In this document: positions 1 through 11,460 of the stretch, piece by piece
Layout of the letters: the number at the start of each line of letters is the position of its first letter
Numbering within the stretch: position 1 is the first letter of the stretch
Origin: Calycina herbarum
Lineage: Eukaryota; Ascomycota; Leotiomycetes; Helotiales; Pezizellaceae
Assembly (NCBI GenBank): GCA_001414485.1
Contig: LLEY01000091.1
Location: 124,001 to 188,000 of the forward strand
Direction: 5' to 3'
Length of the DNA: 64,000 bases
Notes under the pieces: model-generated
What the model saw: the letters and a program-made list of their open reading frames with translations, nothing else
What the model was told of the DNA's origin: nothing
The model's database searches: none
Translations under genes and position numbers: made by a program

Positions 1-3000
1 AGAAAGCTGATAACTCCATGTCAACCTTTATAGACTTAGAAGCCGTGGGAAAATTTTCACAATCAGAGGTGAGTTTGATTTATTGCAATGACATTGGCAT
101 TCTATGGACACATCCTTCTTTGCTATTTCGTGAGCACGTTTAACTTATGACCATTAGATTGTCAACAAATCAATTTGGATGCTTATCTTCTCAAAAAGTT
201 CACCTTCGTACGGACGCGTTCAACATTTACTTTGCCAAGGATTCCAAAGAGAAATAAATTCAAGAATGATCAATCAAGGTCAAGGACATACTTCGGCGAT
301 TCCTGGTGTAGTCTCAATTTATCCAAATAGTCATGTCACGGCAATGAGATCAAGACCATGGCCCCAAGTTCTACTTCTTCTGGGAAAAGAAGGAGAGAAT
401 GTCATGGCTGATCTAATAATGGATTGTGGTATATTCATTGAGACCGAGGCAGGTCATGGTGTTTATCATCAACTAAGTGGTTAGTTTCAGAAATTGAACT
501 GTGTAATGAGTGCGAACTAACATTGGCAAGGTATACCTTTGGGTGAGCTTCGTACCTTGCCGAAGACTTGCGAGAGCGACCCCAAGACCCAATTGCCTGT
601 GCCGAAAAAGACCAGCGGCGATGCTGTCAAGTCTTCGATCCACAATCCTTCGAGCATCGTGTTTGTCCGAAGTCGGATGCTCTACTCTCGTGCAGAACTG
701 AATGCACAAGGAGGGGTTAGGTTTGGATTTAGGCATATTCGTAGGTTTTCCATAACCTTTTCATTTCCACTGGCTAACAATACAGATGTTCTAAACCGTT
801 ATGCACTTGAACCAAACAAAGCTCAACCCGAAGATGATTCCTCAGAGTCATTAGGAGAACTACCCCTCGACCCCAGCACAATTCATATCATGATGTACCT
901 ATTCCCTCGACAATTTGGACTTCACAATGTCTTTACCAGTGAAGTTGACCATTGGCAAACCGTTCAACCATATAAGGATTATACTCTTCGGGAAGACGAG
1001 ATTTACGACAGATACTCCGGTCCAACAATACCCAAATTACCAAAGAGGTTGAGGGGAAAAACAGCCGAGCTGGTGAGGAAATTGCAAGTTCAACATAAGG
1101 GATGTGCTTACAAAAAGTTACTCGAATATTATTGTCCTGTAAGTATCGTACAAATCATGATATAAGTATACGCTAATCTTACAGGTTAACGCTGCTCCTT
1201 CGGTTTTTCCATTGCCTCCAACACAATCACAGAAAAGCAAAGAATCGTCTGCCATTTTCAAGACTCAGAACACTATCAGTACAGCTACTATCGGTACAGT
1301 TACTGAAGTTGCAAGTACTACCGGGACCAAAGATGTATCCCCACCGAAGCCGTCTTCTATGATGGACTATGCAACACCTACCCCGATGGTGTCTGCTTTT
1401 TGCCGCTCTGTCTTCTCAAATATCATCCCAAGGGAATTCTGGGGAACAGGCGAGACTCAGGTTAACAACGAGAAGAGATTTCTTTTGAACGTAGATCGAT
1501 TTATCAAATTGAGGAGATTCGAGAGCTTCTCTCTTCATGAGGCTACACAAGGATTGCAGGTTTGTCAAGTCCCCAGAACTGGGGTTTCACCTGAGACTTA
1601 ATCATTCCTACGACACAATTGTTGGCAAACTATTCTAACACAAACCTAGATCTCAAACATCGAATGGCTTCAACCCCCCAACTGCACCAACAACAAAGCC
1701 TCCCAATCAGACACAAAAAAGCGCCTAGAGATATTCCAAGAATTCCTCTACTATACCATAGACTCCCTCCTCATCCCCCTAATACGCGCAAACTTCTACG
1801 TAACAGAATCCAACATCCATCGCTACCGCCTCTTCTACTTCCGTCACGACGTCTGGAAATCTCTCGCCGACCCAGCAATGACATCTTTAAAACTCAACAT
1901 GTTCGAGGAAGTGAAGTTGGAACAAGCACAACAGCTGTTACAGCGTAGGACATTGGGATTCAGTCAAGTGAGGTTACTTCCCAAGGAAAGTGGGATAAGA
2001 CCGATTATGAATTTGAAGAGGAGAGTGGTGAAGAAGGGGACGAAGAATTTGGGGGCTAGTATTAATAGTCTTCTTACGCCGGTCTATAATGCGCTTTGCT
2101 ATGAGAAGGTGATCCTCCCTCTTTACAAATTCTATCTAGAAATCCCGAATTATGAATACTAACAGAATTTCCAGCAAACAAACCCCGACCGTCTCGGCTC
2201 AGCAATGTTCTCAGTAGGCGACCTCTACACCCGAATGAAAGCCTTCAAATCCCACCTCCTCGCCCTCGGCCTACTCAACAAACCACTCTACTTCGTCAAA
2301 GTCGACGTCCAATCAGCATTCGACACCATCCCGCAATCTGCAATTTTAAAACTTATGGATATAATCCCAACCGAAGAAGAATACCGCCTCACCAAACACG
2401 TAGAAATCAAGCCCGGAGAAGGCTATCGCGATTCCCTTTCTCATTTAAAACACGAGCAATCAAAACCCATCCGTGCATGGAAAGCAACTGCCAAAGCCTC
2501 GGATGATTATACCACTTTCTCTGAGAATTTGAATGAGAGTTTAGGGAAGGAGAGGAGGAATACTGTTTTTGTGGAGAATGTTGTTGTGCAGACTAGGGAG
2601 ACGAAGGGGCTTTTGGGGTTATTGGGGGAACATGTTCAGAGGAATATGGTTAAGATTGGGAAAAGATACTACCGCCAGAAAGAGGGGATACCACAAGGTT
2701 CTATCCTTTCCTCACTTCTCTGCAATTATTTCTACGCTGATCTTGAATCTAAACACTTGGGTTTCTTGAAACAAGGGGAGGGAGAGAGTTTGTTGTTGAG
2801 GCTTATTGATGATTTCTTGCTTGTTACTACAGACAAAGAACACGCGAAGAGGTTTCTGGAGAGGATGCATGAAGGTGTTGGGGAGTATGGGGTTAAATGT
2901 CATCCTGGGAAGAGTTTGGTCAATTTCGAGGTTTGGAGTCAGGGACAGAAGGTTAAGAGGGTTGTTGGGAAGCGGGAATTCCCGTTTGTTGGGTGTATCG

Positions 3001-4364
3001 TTGATATGAAGGATTTGGGGATTTCTAGGGATAGAGGACGGAGGAAGGAGTCGGGTGAGTTTTTTCCTCTGCTTTTCTGGATTGGATTTATTAAGGTTGT
3101 TCTCTTCATGGGTGTATAAACCAGTCTTCGTTGAAGGCAGTAGGAATTTTCGGGTTTTCATTTTCATTTTCATTTCGGTGGCGGGGTGGAGATGGTAGGA
3201 TTCTGGGATGGATCGTGGCTAACATCTAAAATAGCAATTGTCGACTCGCTCACGGTCGAATTCTCGAAAATGCCAGGAAGGTCATTTCATCGGAAAGTCC
3301 TGAGTAAGCTCACCCCTTCTTATTCCACCCCTCGATTTTTCTTTTCGTTGTGGCGGCCTAAAATCCCGTTACTCTTCATTCATCGCATCATCTCATTTTG
3401 ATGCATTGATCGCACCCTGGAAAGAAACCAACTGTAATTTGGTGGTGGAATCCAGTATGCGCATCTTTCGTTATGGTTTCAATTATGGGAAGAACTGCCA
3501 CATACGACCATAGACTGAGGAGAATTGGGCATCCCGTCCGCTCTGCCATACACAAGCCTCAGATCGGCAGATTAGTAGTTGGGTGGGTGACCACCAGCGA
3601 ATACCTGCTGTTGTATGTTTTTTTTTGTTTTTGTGTCGACTTTTCCTCCTCAATTCCCTTATTATTCTTCATTATCATTTCCCGCTTGGGTGTCATTTTT
3701 TTTTTGTTTGGGGTTGGTGATGGTGATGAAAATGCTAATTGTCACAGATGCATTCAAAATCCAATCCCACGCCATGTTTCTAGACACAGCATTCAACTCC
3801 CTCCCAACCGTTCTCTCGAATGTCCATTCTGCATTTATAGAGACGGCTACGAAGATGTGGACTTATGCTAAATGTTTACCTGTTGGGAAACAACCTGGGA
3901 TGAAGTTGTTAATTAGTGAGTTTTCTCCCTCGTGAGGTGTGCGGGTAGAGTGGGGTAAGAGGGGAAGGCACAGGGAATTGAGATGCTGACGGGAATTGAA
4001 ATAGAAACTATCTCCGATGTCATTGAACTCGCATTTATTCTCATGAAGAGCAAGGAGAGGAATAAGAGGAATGCGGGGTTTAGATGTGTGGTTCGGAAGG
4101 TTTGGGTTGAGTGGTGAGTTTTTCCCCTTCCTTCTCTTTTCGTCTTTCCCCACCTCTCTCTCTCTCCCCCAAACATAGAAGATGAAAGAAATCAGATGTT
4201 AACCAATACATAGGCTTGCAATGCATGCCTTTCGCAATGTGTTAAGTAAAAGACAAAGTCGGTACGGAAAGATAATTGAGTGGTTGGATGGAAAGATTGG
4301 GGACTTGGAAAGGAAGGAAAAGAAGAGTTGTGAGTTTTTGAAGGGGGTTGTTGGGAGATTTTGA
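1..4364 (+). CDS. TERT: Telomerase reverse transcriptase (5' end outside window)
   Basis: Catalytic subunit of telomerase, which copies its RNA template onto chromosome ends in the nucleus. Proposed exons: <1-68, 158-479, 531-740, 786-1138, 1185-1559, 1650-2108, 2175-3054, 3235-3303, 3748-3915, 4005-4113, 4214-4364; about 1053 residues are visible and all joins keep frame. Seen: the conserved VLNRY and FPRQFGLHNVFTS segments of the telomerase RNA-binding domain (about 786-940), a second TRBD block with LRRFES (about 1495-1530), reverse transcriptase motif A (VKVDVQSAFD, Asp codon at 2304), motif B' (GIPQGS, about 2680), motif C (LIDDF, Asp codons 2808-2813), motifs D and E, and the C-terminal thumb (SHAMFLDT, about 3770). 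No frame break is visible. One intron (3304-3747) is far longer than the others and holds a 5S rRNA gene. Family assignment is very secure; exact boundaries are by eye. Confidence 0.95.
3500..3618 (+). rRNA. 5S ribosomal RNA gene inside a TERT intron
   Basis: About 119 nt matching fungal 5S rRNA: starts ACATACGACCATAG, contains CCCGTCCGCTC and TTAGTAGTTGGGTGGGTGACC, ends GTTGTATG. The structure seems intact: terminal helix CATAC with GTATG, helix II CTGAGG with CCTCAG, and CGGCAG with CTGCTG. A run of nine T (3618-3626), a good Pol III terminator, follows at once. It lies on the same strand as the host gene, wholly inside intron 3304-3747. Dispersed 5S genes are usual in filamentous ascomycetes, so a functional copy is plausible. 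I cannot tell whether it is expressed. Confidence 0.9.
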
Positions 4365-7300
4365 TTCCTAGGTGTGTTGTGTGAAAAGTTTTAGGAGAAT
4401 CAATATTATTGCCCAGATCGTTTGGGAGAAGTGAGAATTACGAAATGTACTTGGTTCAAACTGTCGTGATAGAAACATAACCCACGGAAGTAGAACGACA
4501 GATCCTAACCATAAATTATGAGGCAGCATGGTCGAATATATTGGAAAGCAAGTAACAATTCGATCGATGTATGTACATCCGGGACACAAAGCTTCGTAGG
4601 TAAGGATTCGACTGGTTGGATAAAGATAATTCAAAGAGTGTCTACTAATTCCGGCGAACATTTTTCGTGAGTTGGCTGGATTTACTCGCGGGTAACTCGT
4701 GGGTAACTCATGGCTTACTCACGAGTAACTCATAGCTTACTCACGAATTACCTGTGAATTACCAATTTAACTCAAGAACTCAACATTAATCGCGTTAGGT
4801 ATCGATCACTCGGATTCTGGAATCTATGTAGCTTAGTCGAAAATTGCTAGCTTGCTGAGCCTTTGCTCGCGACTGTCGTGACTTTTTCTTGGCCCCCAAA
4901 GATAAAGCATGGCTTACTCGTAGCTTACTCGGAAATCTTTTTGGCCCCCAATTATGAACGTTAGATTACTCGTGGATTACTCGTAGCTTTCTTGACAGTT
5001 ATAAGCTTATCCGCAAATTTCTTTTGATAGCATACCTGACAATAACAAGCTTACTAGCAACTTTCTTTTAGCAGCTTACCGGCGACTCTCGTTTTGGCCC
5101 CCAAACGTAGAGAGCAGCTTACTGATATTTGTCTAGCTTATTCGTGAAGGTATTTAGTTGGCTTACTCGATACTCCCCAAGTTCGAATTGCGCGCCTTCA
5201 GTATACTTGAATACTACGGAGTACTATCCTTAAATGACTGAGTGTATCTCAGCTCTGTCGAGCCCTCCAAATTTGTCATTACCCCAGAAATTCCCAAACA
5301 CTGGTGGACATTGTTCCAAATACTTTAGAAGAGTCAAAATATCCAACTTCTCATTCTTGAACACTTTGCGCGCGCGCTTTTCCGAACAACACGTCACGAT
5401 TCTCTACTTATCAACCCTTCCACCAACCTGCCTAAATTAGTCTCGGTCAAGTTTCAATGTTTCGGGGGCATTCTATCATATTTATGTGGAATGTATGAAA
5501 TGGTACAGCCTCTGAAACGTCCAATTTTAGGATTTTCTTCTTCTGTCTGTCTCTGTTTTGCACTGACGGAGGGGTGTTGTGTTGCATGCGGCGGGTGTTT
5601 GAGAGCTTAAAATATACGGGAGAGGGACCGGGTTTGAGGTTTGGTAGGGCTGGGAAACGAGAAAGATGAAGATGATTATTTTGAGATTCAGAAGAATGGA
5701 TTTTTACTTGATTGATGGATAAGGAAAGATTGTGAGATTCTTGATGGCGATTAGAATCTTAGAAGCTTACAAGTACCCCGCCAAAATTGATGGGGGAAAG
5801 CCTCTATTTCGGTCAGTTTTCCCCAACCTCCGGGCTTGGAAGTGAACTAGCCACAGTTGGTTCGAAACACCGGTGGACGCCACAAACGGGATGTATTCAG
5901 ACGGTTTGACGCCTCAACTGGTCATAGGTTGACTGGTTGCGAGGGGCAATAAAGGGAGTAATGATTCAAAAGGGAGGCCGGTAGGAGGCGGGGAAGCTAA
6001 GTTTAGTTCTTGATAGAGTCAGTTGATGAAGAAATACTCGATTGGCATCCGGTTCTTCGTACCATCTTAGTAGCAGGATTGCTGCTCCTCACGATGCTCG
6101 TAAATGGAGTCTTACCAATGGAAGAAGCACCAGAAGAGAGAGAAGGATTGATAAGAATCTCAGCGTTGTAGTGTAGCCAGCACATCACACCAACACCCTC
6201 CCGTGGCCTCCTCTGCACGCCCCTCCTTGCTGATTTTCCAACCTGGTTGTCGCATCATCTCATCATCCCCTCTTTTTCAGATGCAAATGCAGGTATGAAC
6301 CTTACACACAACCAACTCTCAAGCAGCCAAATCCAAATACCAACTTTGAATCCCAACAAAAAACATTGCAATTTCTCTTCATCTCGATCGTGCACCATTC
6401 ATCCATTGTGCAGACGTTGGTGGCTTTACATTAGTCGACGAATCAGACTCCACTGGTTATTTAGGGAAGCAAAGGGGAAAAGCCGCCACCATCTAATCCC
6501 ATAATCTTAGCGTGCGAAGGGATTCAGGGGTATTGCATTCGAATCGTCTAGAGTCGGGAAGGTCGGGATTTCGACGGTTCCTGGAGACGGTGAAGAAAAC
6601 CGATGCCCGTGGGAAGAAAGAAGAAGCTTGGAATTCGAGGAGAAGAACGGGAATTACGACGAGGGAGAGGGAGAGGGAGAGGGAGTTGATATCAATTATT
6701 ATCAAGGTCGTTGAGGCTATTCCAGCGATTCCAGCGATTCCAGCGTCACCAACCAGCCTTTTCACCGCTATTCCACTCCCCGTTGATCTTGTAAAGCTTC
6801 GGTGTTCCAGGCCAGGACGTGGGGTGGGGACCTTGAAGCCTGTATTTCGACGCTAGCACGTACCATTGCATCCGCGTCGCCCATCATCCGAGCTGTCCAG
6901 GCTGTCTCGCCTGCCACTCAGAGCACTGAGGCTGTCAGAAGTGTCACTGTCACTGTCACTGTCACTGTCACTCTCAACCCGCCGTTTTTCCTTCTGCACC
7001 CACGACATCATCACCTCCACCATCATCACCTCCACCACCATCACCACACCTTCAAACTAGAATACACAGCTTCTGCAGCACTTCCCACTCACTTCCCTTT
7101 CCCTACCTACCCAACCTCTCTAATTCACCTTAAACCTAATTCACCTGAATCGACTTCACTCCTACACCACCACGCTCTCTTTACGGTCCTTCCCTACGGT
7201 CGCTATAATTTTTACAACCACCACTCTCATTTTCAACCTCCTAGAGCCCCCTATTCATCCCAACCAGCTCTACCAGCTCTACCATCTCAACGCCAGCTTC

Positions 7301-7486
7301 AATCCCTCACCTAAAAACCAACCTTCCCTCTACAAATCGAAAACGACCAATTCAATACCGTAATACAGCTTCAATCCTACCCGCAGACCGGATTTTCCTA
7401 CCTATAATCTCTCCCCAACCGCCAAGATAGCTTCTTTACACAGACCCCTTACCTCGCACTCTCCATCCGTCTTTTCCAAAGATGCG
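4365..7486. other. Non-coding interval: TERT 3' flank and long leader of the TBC gene
   Basis: No convincing gene. The first part holds an 11-bp minisatellite and scattered degenerate copies of GCTTACTCG up to about 5170. From about 6500 the DNA is rich in simple repeats (GGGAGA near 6660, CCAGCGATT near 6725, GTCACT at 6943-6972, CATCACCTCCAC near 7005-7045). This is typical of long fungal promoters and 5' leaders. Short ORFs here look random. Confidence 0.6.
4690..4766. repeat. 11-bp tandem minisatellite
   Basis: Seven consecutive units with exact 11-nt spacing and consensus close to GGNTWACTCAY: units start at 4690, 4701, 4712, 4723, 4734, 4745 and 4756. More degenerate copies of the CTTACTCG core recur at about 4912-4932 and 4970-4990. 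Confidence 0.75.
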
Positions 7487-7490
7487 ATGA
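7482..7490 (+). promoter_or_regulatory. Two-codon upstream ORF overlapping the TBC start codon
   Basis: ATG CGA TGA at 7482-7490 sits in a good context (A at -3). Its TGA overlaps the main ATG at 7487-7489 as ATGA. Ribosomes starting here would stop exactly on the main start, so use of the main start would need leaky scanning or reinitiation. Function is inferred. Confidence 0.5.
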
Positions 7491-9724
7491 ACTTCCTCGA
7501 CTATGCGGCTTCGAATCATACTATGCCAGGCTCACCGCCCGAGTTGACCGGCTCCAAGTCATCCAAATCCTCCTCCTTCCACTCCTATCAATCCGACGAC
7601 AACTCTATCCTCGAAGATGTGGGAAATTTCGAAGATATCGGGTTGGACGATGATTCCCGAGCGGATGCAGATATAGGGGATTTTGCTGTCAAGAAAACGA
7701 TCAATCCATACGATGCGACATATACCAACGACCTACGGGCGACGGCCACGGCGAGGAAGCGCTCCCCCATGGCTCGTTCGTCCAGTAATCGTTCGCAGAG
7801 GTCGCAGAGAGAATTGACGCCGGGCCAGAAACCTTCATTTCCTAGTTTAAGGGGCCAAGTTAAGAGTGCGACGGATAATATGGGATTAATGCCTAGTTCT
7901 AATGGTTCATCAATGTCACGAAGAGGAATTCCCAGCCCCCCGTCACCGAATATGCCAATGTTGAAACGACATCGTAGTCAGAGTCCGAATATACCTCTTA
8001 CAGCTAGACAAGCGGCGGTTAATGCTGGGCAATTGAAAGCCAGGAGGAGTAGTTGGCAGGCGAATAGAGAGAGAAAGACGGCCAAGGAGTTGGAACAGGA
8101 GTGTGATGATGATGATGGAGATGATGTGCCTGATGAATGTCTCCTCGAAAATGTACCAATATCCCCTCGACCATTTGGAGATCGAGCAGCCAGTCGACCG
8201 GTATCTGCTGCGACGAGTCCGGAGAGGCCGCCAAAGGAAAAGGTGAGGAGCCTTGGGAATGGAACTTCTCGATTTCCAGCAGAACAAGGAGAGTTGAGAT
8301 CACCAAGGTCTCCAAGATCGCCATTACCCGGGAGTCGCGGGACGAGTATGGGTCAGTTTCCAATGAATCATGATTCCTTTCAAAAAGGGAGAGCGAAGAG
8401 TTGGGCCTCTGCGTTGAGTCGGGAAGCCAAGGAATTGACGGAAGCTTTGGAGGCTCATGCGGAGGACGAGGAAGCAAAGGCAGCGGATCCAGAATATCAG
8501 AAAAGCAAGAGTTTTTCAGCTCGACCGATTGAAAAGCTACGAGTAAAATCTGCAATCGCCGAACTGCCACCACTGCGAAGGACGGATATCATGATTGATC
8601 CATTACCCATCTCCAAAGAGAAGGAAGCAGTTTTATCGAGAACACGACCTTCATGGCTACCCCCGAAAGATCCGGCAGAAGAGAAACGACACTTGAAGGA
8701 ATACCAACGCATGATGGCATTATCACTCAAAGCAGAACAAAAAAGGGAAGCACAGCAACAATCAAGGTCTCAATGCAAAGACGATACCATCAAATCGTTA
8801 CTCAGAATCTGGGAAGATCATGTCCTTCCAAATTGGGAAGTCACAACGCAACAAAAACGAACCAGAGAATTATGGTGGAGAGGTGTTGCACCAAGGAGTC
8901 GAGGCGCAGTATGGACCAAGGCGATTGGAAATGAACTTGGCCTATCCGCATCCTCATACTCGGCAGCTCTTCGAAGAGCCCAGGCTCTGGAAAAGACGAT
9001 CAAAAGTGGTTCTCAATTGAATACGGAAGAGATGAAGAAGAAGGGGTGGTTGGATAGGATTGAAGCTGATGTGAAAACGACATTTCCCGATCTGAGAATC
9101 TTTCAACCAGATGGACCTTTGCACGAGGCTTTATTGGATGTTTTGAAGGCTTATGCTATGTATAGAAGTGATGTTGGATACGTGCATGGGACTAGTGTAA
9201 GTTATTCCCCTCTAAACTCTCAGAGATGGTTGCTAATTATGATACAGACCATCGCAGCCATCCTCCTTCTCAACCTCCCCACCCCCGCCGACTCCTTCCA
9301 AACTCTTTCGAATATCCTCAACCGTCCCCTCCCCCTCTCCTTCCATACAAACGATAATGGCGGTACATCGCGCGTCTACTCCCTGCTCCTCTCCACGCTC
9401 TCGCATAAATCACCCAGACTACATGCTACCCTTACGAATCCTGAGTTTAACCTGCAGCCAGATGTATACCTGAGAGACCTCTTTCAGGGCATGTTCACCG
9501 ATTGTCTGAGCTTGGATAATGCCACGAGACTTTGGGATGTCCTGGTCTTTGAAGGGGATTCTATATTAGTACGCGCTGGTGTGGCATATCTCATCGCCAT
9601 CGAAGGGAAATTGTTGGGTGCGAATGGGGCTAAGGAGGTTTGTGAGACGATTAGGGCCGGGCTTGATGTCAATCTTGGGGAGGAAGATTGGATGAGGGGG
9701 TTGAGGAGTGCGGGGAAGTCTTGA
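7487..9724 (+). CDS. TBC-domain protein (Rab GTPase-activating protein family)
   Basis: TBC proteins normally speed up GTP hydrolysis by Rab GTPases in membrane traffic. Two exons, 7487-9196 and 9248-9724. The 51-nt intron (GTAAGT...ACAG) is a multiple of three and free of stops, so the unspliced frame stays open; splicing restores the expected GY-x-x-GT-x-x-IAA core. The product is about 728 residues. The first 370 or so are disordered and rich in Ser, Pro and Arg. The TBC domain fills the C-terminal half: FPDLRIFQ, GPLHEALLDVLKAYAMYRSDVGY, then ILLLNL. It most resembles the TBC1D12/14 branch. The two catalytic fingers look altered: IEADVKTTFPD has Lys where the arginine finger is expected, and YVH has His for the Gln of YxQ. 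It could be a pseudo-GAP or Rab-binding protein. Confidence 0.85.
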   Translation: MNFLDYAASNHTMPGSPPELTGSKSSKSSSFHSYQSDDNSILEDVGNFEDIGLDDDSRADADIGDFAVKKTINPYDATYTNDLRATATARKRSPMARSSSNRSQRSQRELTPGQKPSFPSLRGQVKSATDNMGLMPSSNGSSMSRRGIPSPPSPNMPMLKRHRSQSPNIPLTARQAAVNAGQLKARRSSWQANRERKTAKELEQECDDDDGDDVPDECLLENVPISPRPFGDRAASRPVSAATSPERPPKEKVRSLGNGTSRFPAEQGELRSPRSPRSPLPGSRGTSMGQFPMNHDSFQKGRAKSWASALSREAKELTEALEAHAEDEEAKAADPEYQKSKSFSARPIEKLRVKSAIAELPPLRRTDIMIDPLPISKEKEAVLSRTRPSWLPPKDPAEEKRHLKEYQRMMALSLKAEQKREAQQQSRSQCKDDTIKSLLRIWEDHVLPNWEVTTQQKRTRELWWRGVAPRSRGAVWTKAIGNELGLSASSYSAALRRAQALEKTIKSGSQLNTEEMKKKGWLDRIEADVKTTFPDLRIFQPDGPLHEALLDVLKAYAMYRSDVGYVHGTSVSYSPLNSQRWLLIMIQTIAAILLLNLPTPADSFQTLSNILNRPLPLSFHTNDNGGTSRVYSLLLSTLSHKSPRLHATLTNPEFNLQPDVYLRDLFQGMFTDCLSLDNATRLWDVLVFEGDSILVRAGVAYLIAIEGKLLGANGAKEVCETIRAGLDVNLGEEDWMRGLRSAGKS

Positions 9725-11460
9725 GGTTGTGTGCGGTGTGGGGAGATCTTGAGTGGTTGATAGGGAGGGAAGGGGCTTGAAGATAACATAATGATTGCTA
9801 CTGGTTTTACTTAATTTTCGAAACCTCTTTGTACATTTTTTCCTTGGGATTGGGATGGGGCGTTACGAATTTTGATAACGGGTTTCCTTTACTTTTTTTC
9901 TTATTTTTGTATATGGTGGGAGTGATGAAAATAGAGAAGACCTTTTTTTGAACATGGAGCATGTTTGGTTTGACTTGTGAAGTGACGCGGCATAAAATGG
10001 AATGGATTGGAACCTTTTGGGGATTCTGAATGTTTGCTATACGGTTGGTTTGCCTTGCTACAGGAAAATAAGTATGGCCAGTATTTCCCTTTTTTTCTTT
10101 TCTTTTCTTTTTTTTGATATTGCAGGTATTGCAGATCGACATGCTGCTGTCTTGCTCTGTCGAATTGGAGGATGAAGACCCCGCGCAGAAAACTCGAGAT
10201 CAGTGGCTGGGAAAAGGCAATATGAATAGTGGGCATGGGTAGGGTGTCCTGCGTGAGTTTGTTTACGCGGGCTTTGCTAACCTATCTCTAAGTCTCTTGG
10301 GTGAGTACGGGACAGTTCCCTTTTCGTTTCCCCCGGACTTGTTAGGTGAGGTGGGGAGTGTGGAGTGGGGGTAGGAGGAAGATTAGTTTTGATGAATGGG
10401 GGTCGTTTGAGATGGTTTTTGGTTTTTGGTTGAGAGGGGAGAGGGGGGGAAATCCGAAGATCATGTTGGTTCTCATATAATATTACTAGTACTCTAGAGT
10501 GTGGAGAGTAACAATAAGCATGGAGGGGTCGATATTGTAAAAAAACGAAACGAATGTCAAGACGTTCGTTTGGAGATTGAACTTGACGTTAGATTCAACT
10601 TTTGCTAAGCGAGGGGCACTCTTACTTCTCTTTATAAACCCCCTCTCTCTCTTTCGCCAATAATAATAACTAAAAACAACTACGGAAACTAGTGAAGTTC
10701 TCCCCTTCCATCTGCTTCTCATTCTGCTCTGCGTAAGTCCGATGCGAGCTAAGCAGTATTAAGGTTACCTTTCCCTTGCTTCTTTCGTTGTCAATTTAAC
10801 AGCTCTTTCTTGTTTAGTTTTAGTGTTATTTCACGTGATCTACTAGCGTGGGTTAGGTATATTTCCTTCCTCTTCCTAACCCTTTTTGACACCTACAAGC
10901 CGGAAATTTACTTGCCTCATTTGTATTTCCTTTGTCTATTACTTTTGCTAGGCAAACAAGCTTTATATTCATGAGGCTATTTACCGTTTGAAAATTTGCT
11001 TGTCTTGTGGGGAGACTTCTGACGGCAAGTTTGTGAGGAGGAGTACTGGCTAGTCTGAAGCTCTTGCCAGTTGCAGCGGGGAAGCAAGTTTAGGATTGAA
11101 ATGTGACTGAGATGTAAGTAAGAACGGGAAATTGAACTTGGATGACTTGGATATGTAGAAGAGTTAGTTCATCTGAAGTTTATCCGTTTATCTTGAATAT
11201 TCTAGGATTATTAGAGAATTATATCTGATCCACCTTTGATTATCTCTATTGTTCTCAATGTTTTGGAAAATATGATTTTTTTAATAGATTATTCGATTAT
11301 ACGAGAATTTAGAGTATTCGTAACTATATTCAATACACTCGAATTATCAAAAAGTTTAGAACAACGGAATTATTGAAAAGCTTATTCTGTATCTTGGAAA
11401 TACGTATCAATCGTAACTATATTTAATCTACTCGAATTATCAAGAAGAGTAGAATCATGA
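9725..11460. other. Intergenic, no gene seen
   Basis: The 3' flank of the TBC gene, then T-rich and C/T-rich DNA. Short ORFs show no family signature. The stretch from about 11200 is AT-rich and holds a direct repeat of about 36 bp: CGTAACTATATT with its flank starts near 11319 and again near 11412. Confidence 0.5.

Noticed and set aside
4690..5170. Interstitial telomere repeat next to TERT
   Set aside because: The 11-bp unit contains no TTAGGG or CCCTAA.
5840..5880. GGTTCGAAAC, looking like a tRNA T-loop
   Set aside because: No A box or acceptor stem pairing upstream.
6003..6218. Minus-strand ORF upstream of the TBC gene
   Set aside because: No family motif and no matching splice signals; lies in promoter-like DNA.
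6802..7314. 170-codon ORF upstream of the TBC gene
   Set aside because: Built largely from simple repeats (Thr-Val and His runs), consistent with leader sequence rather than protein.
8019..8573. Minus-strand ORFs inside the TBC gene
   Set aside because: Antisense shadows of a clearly coding exon.
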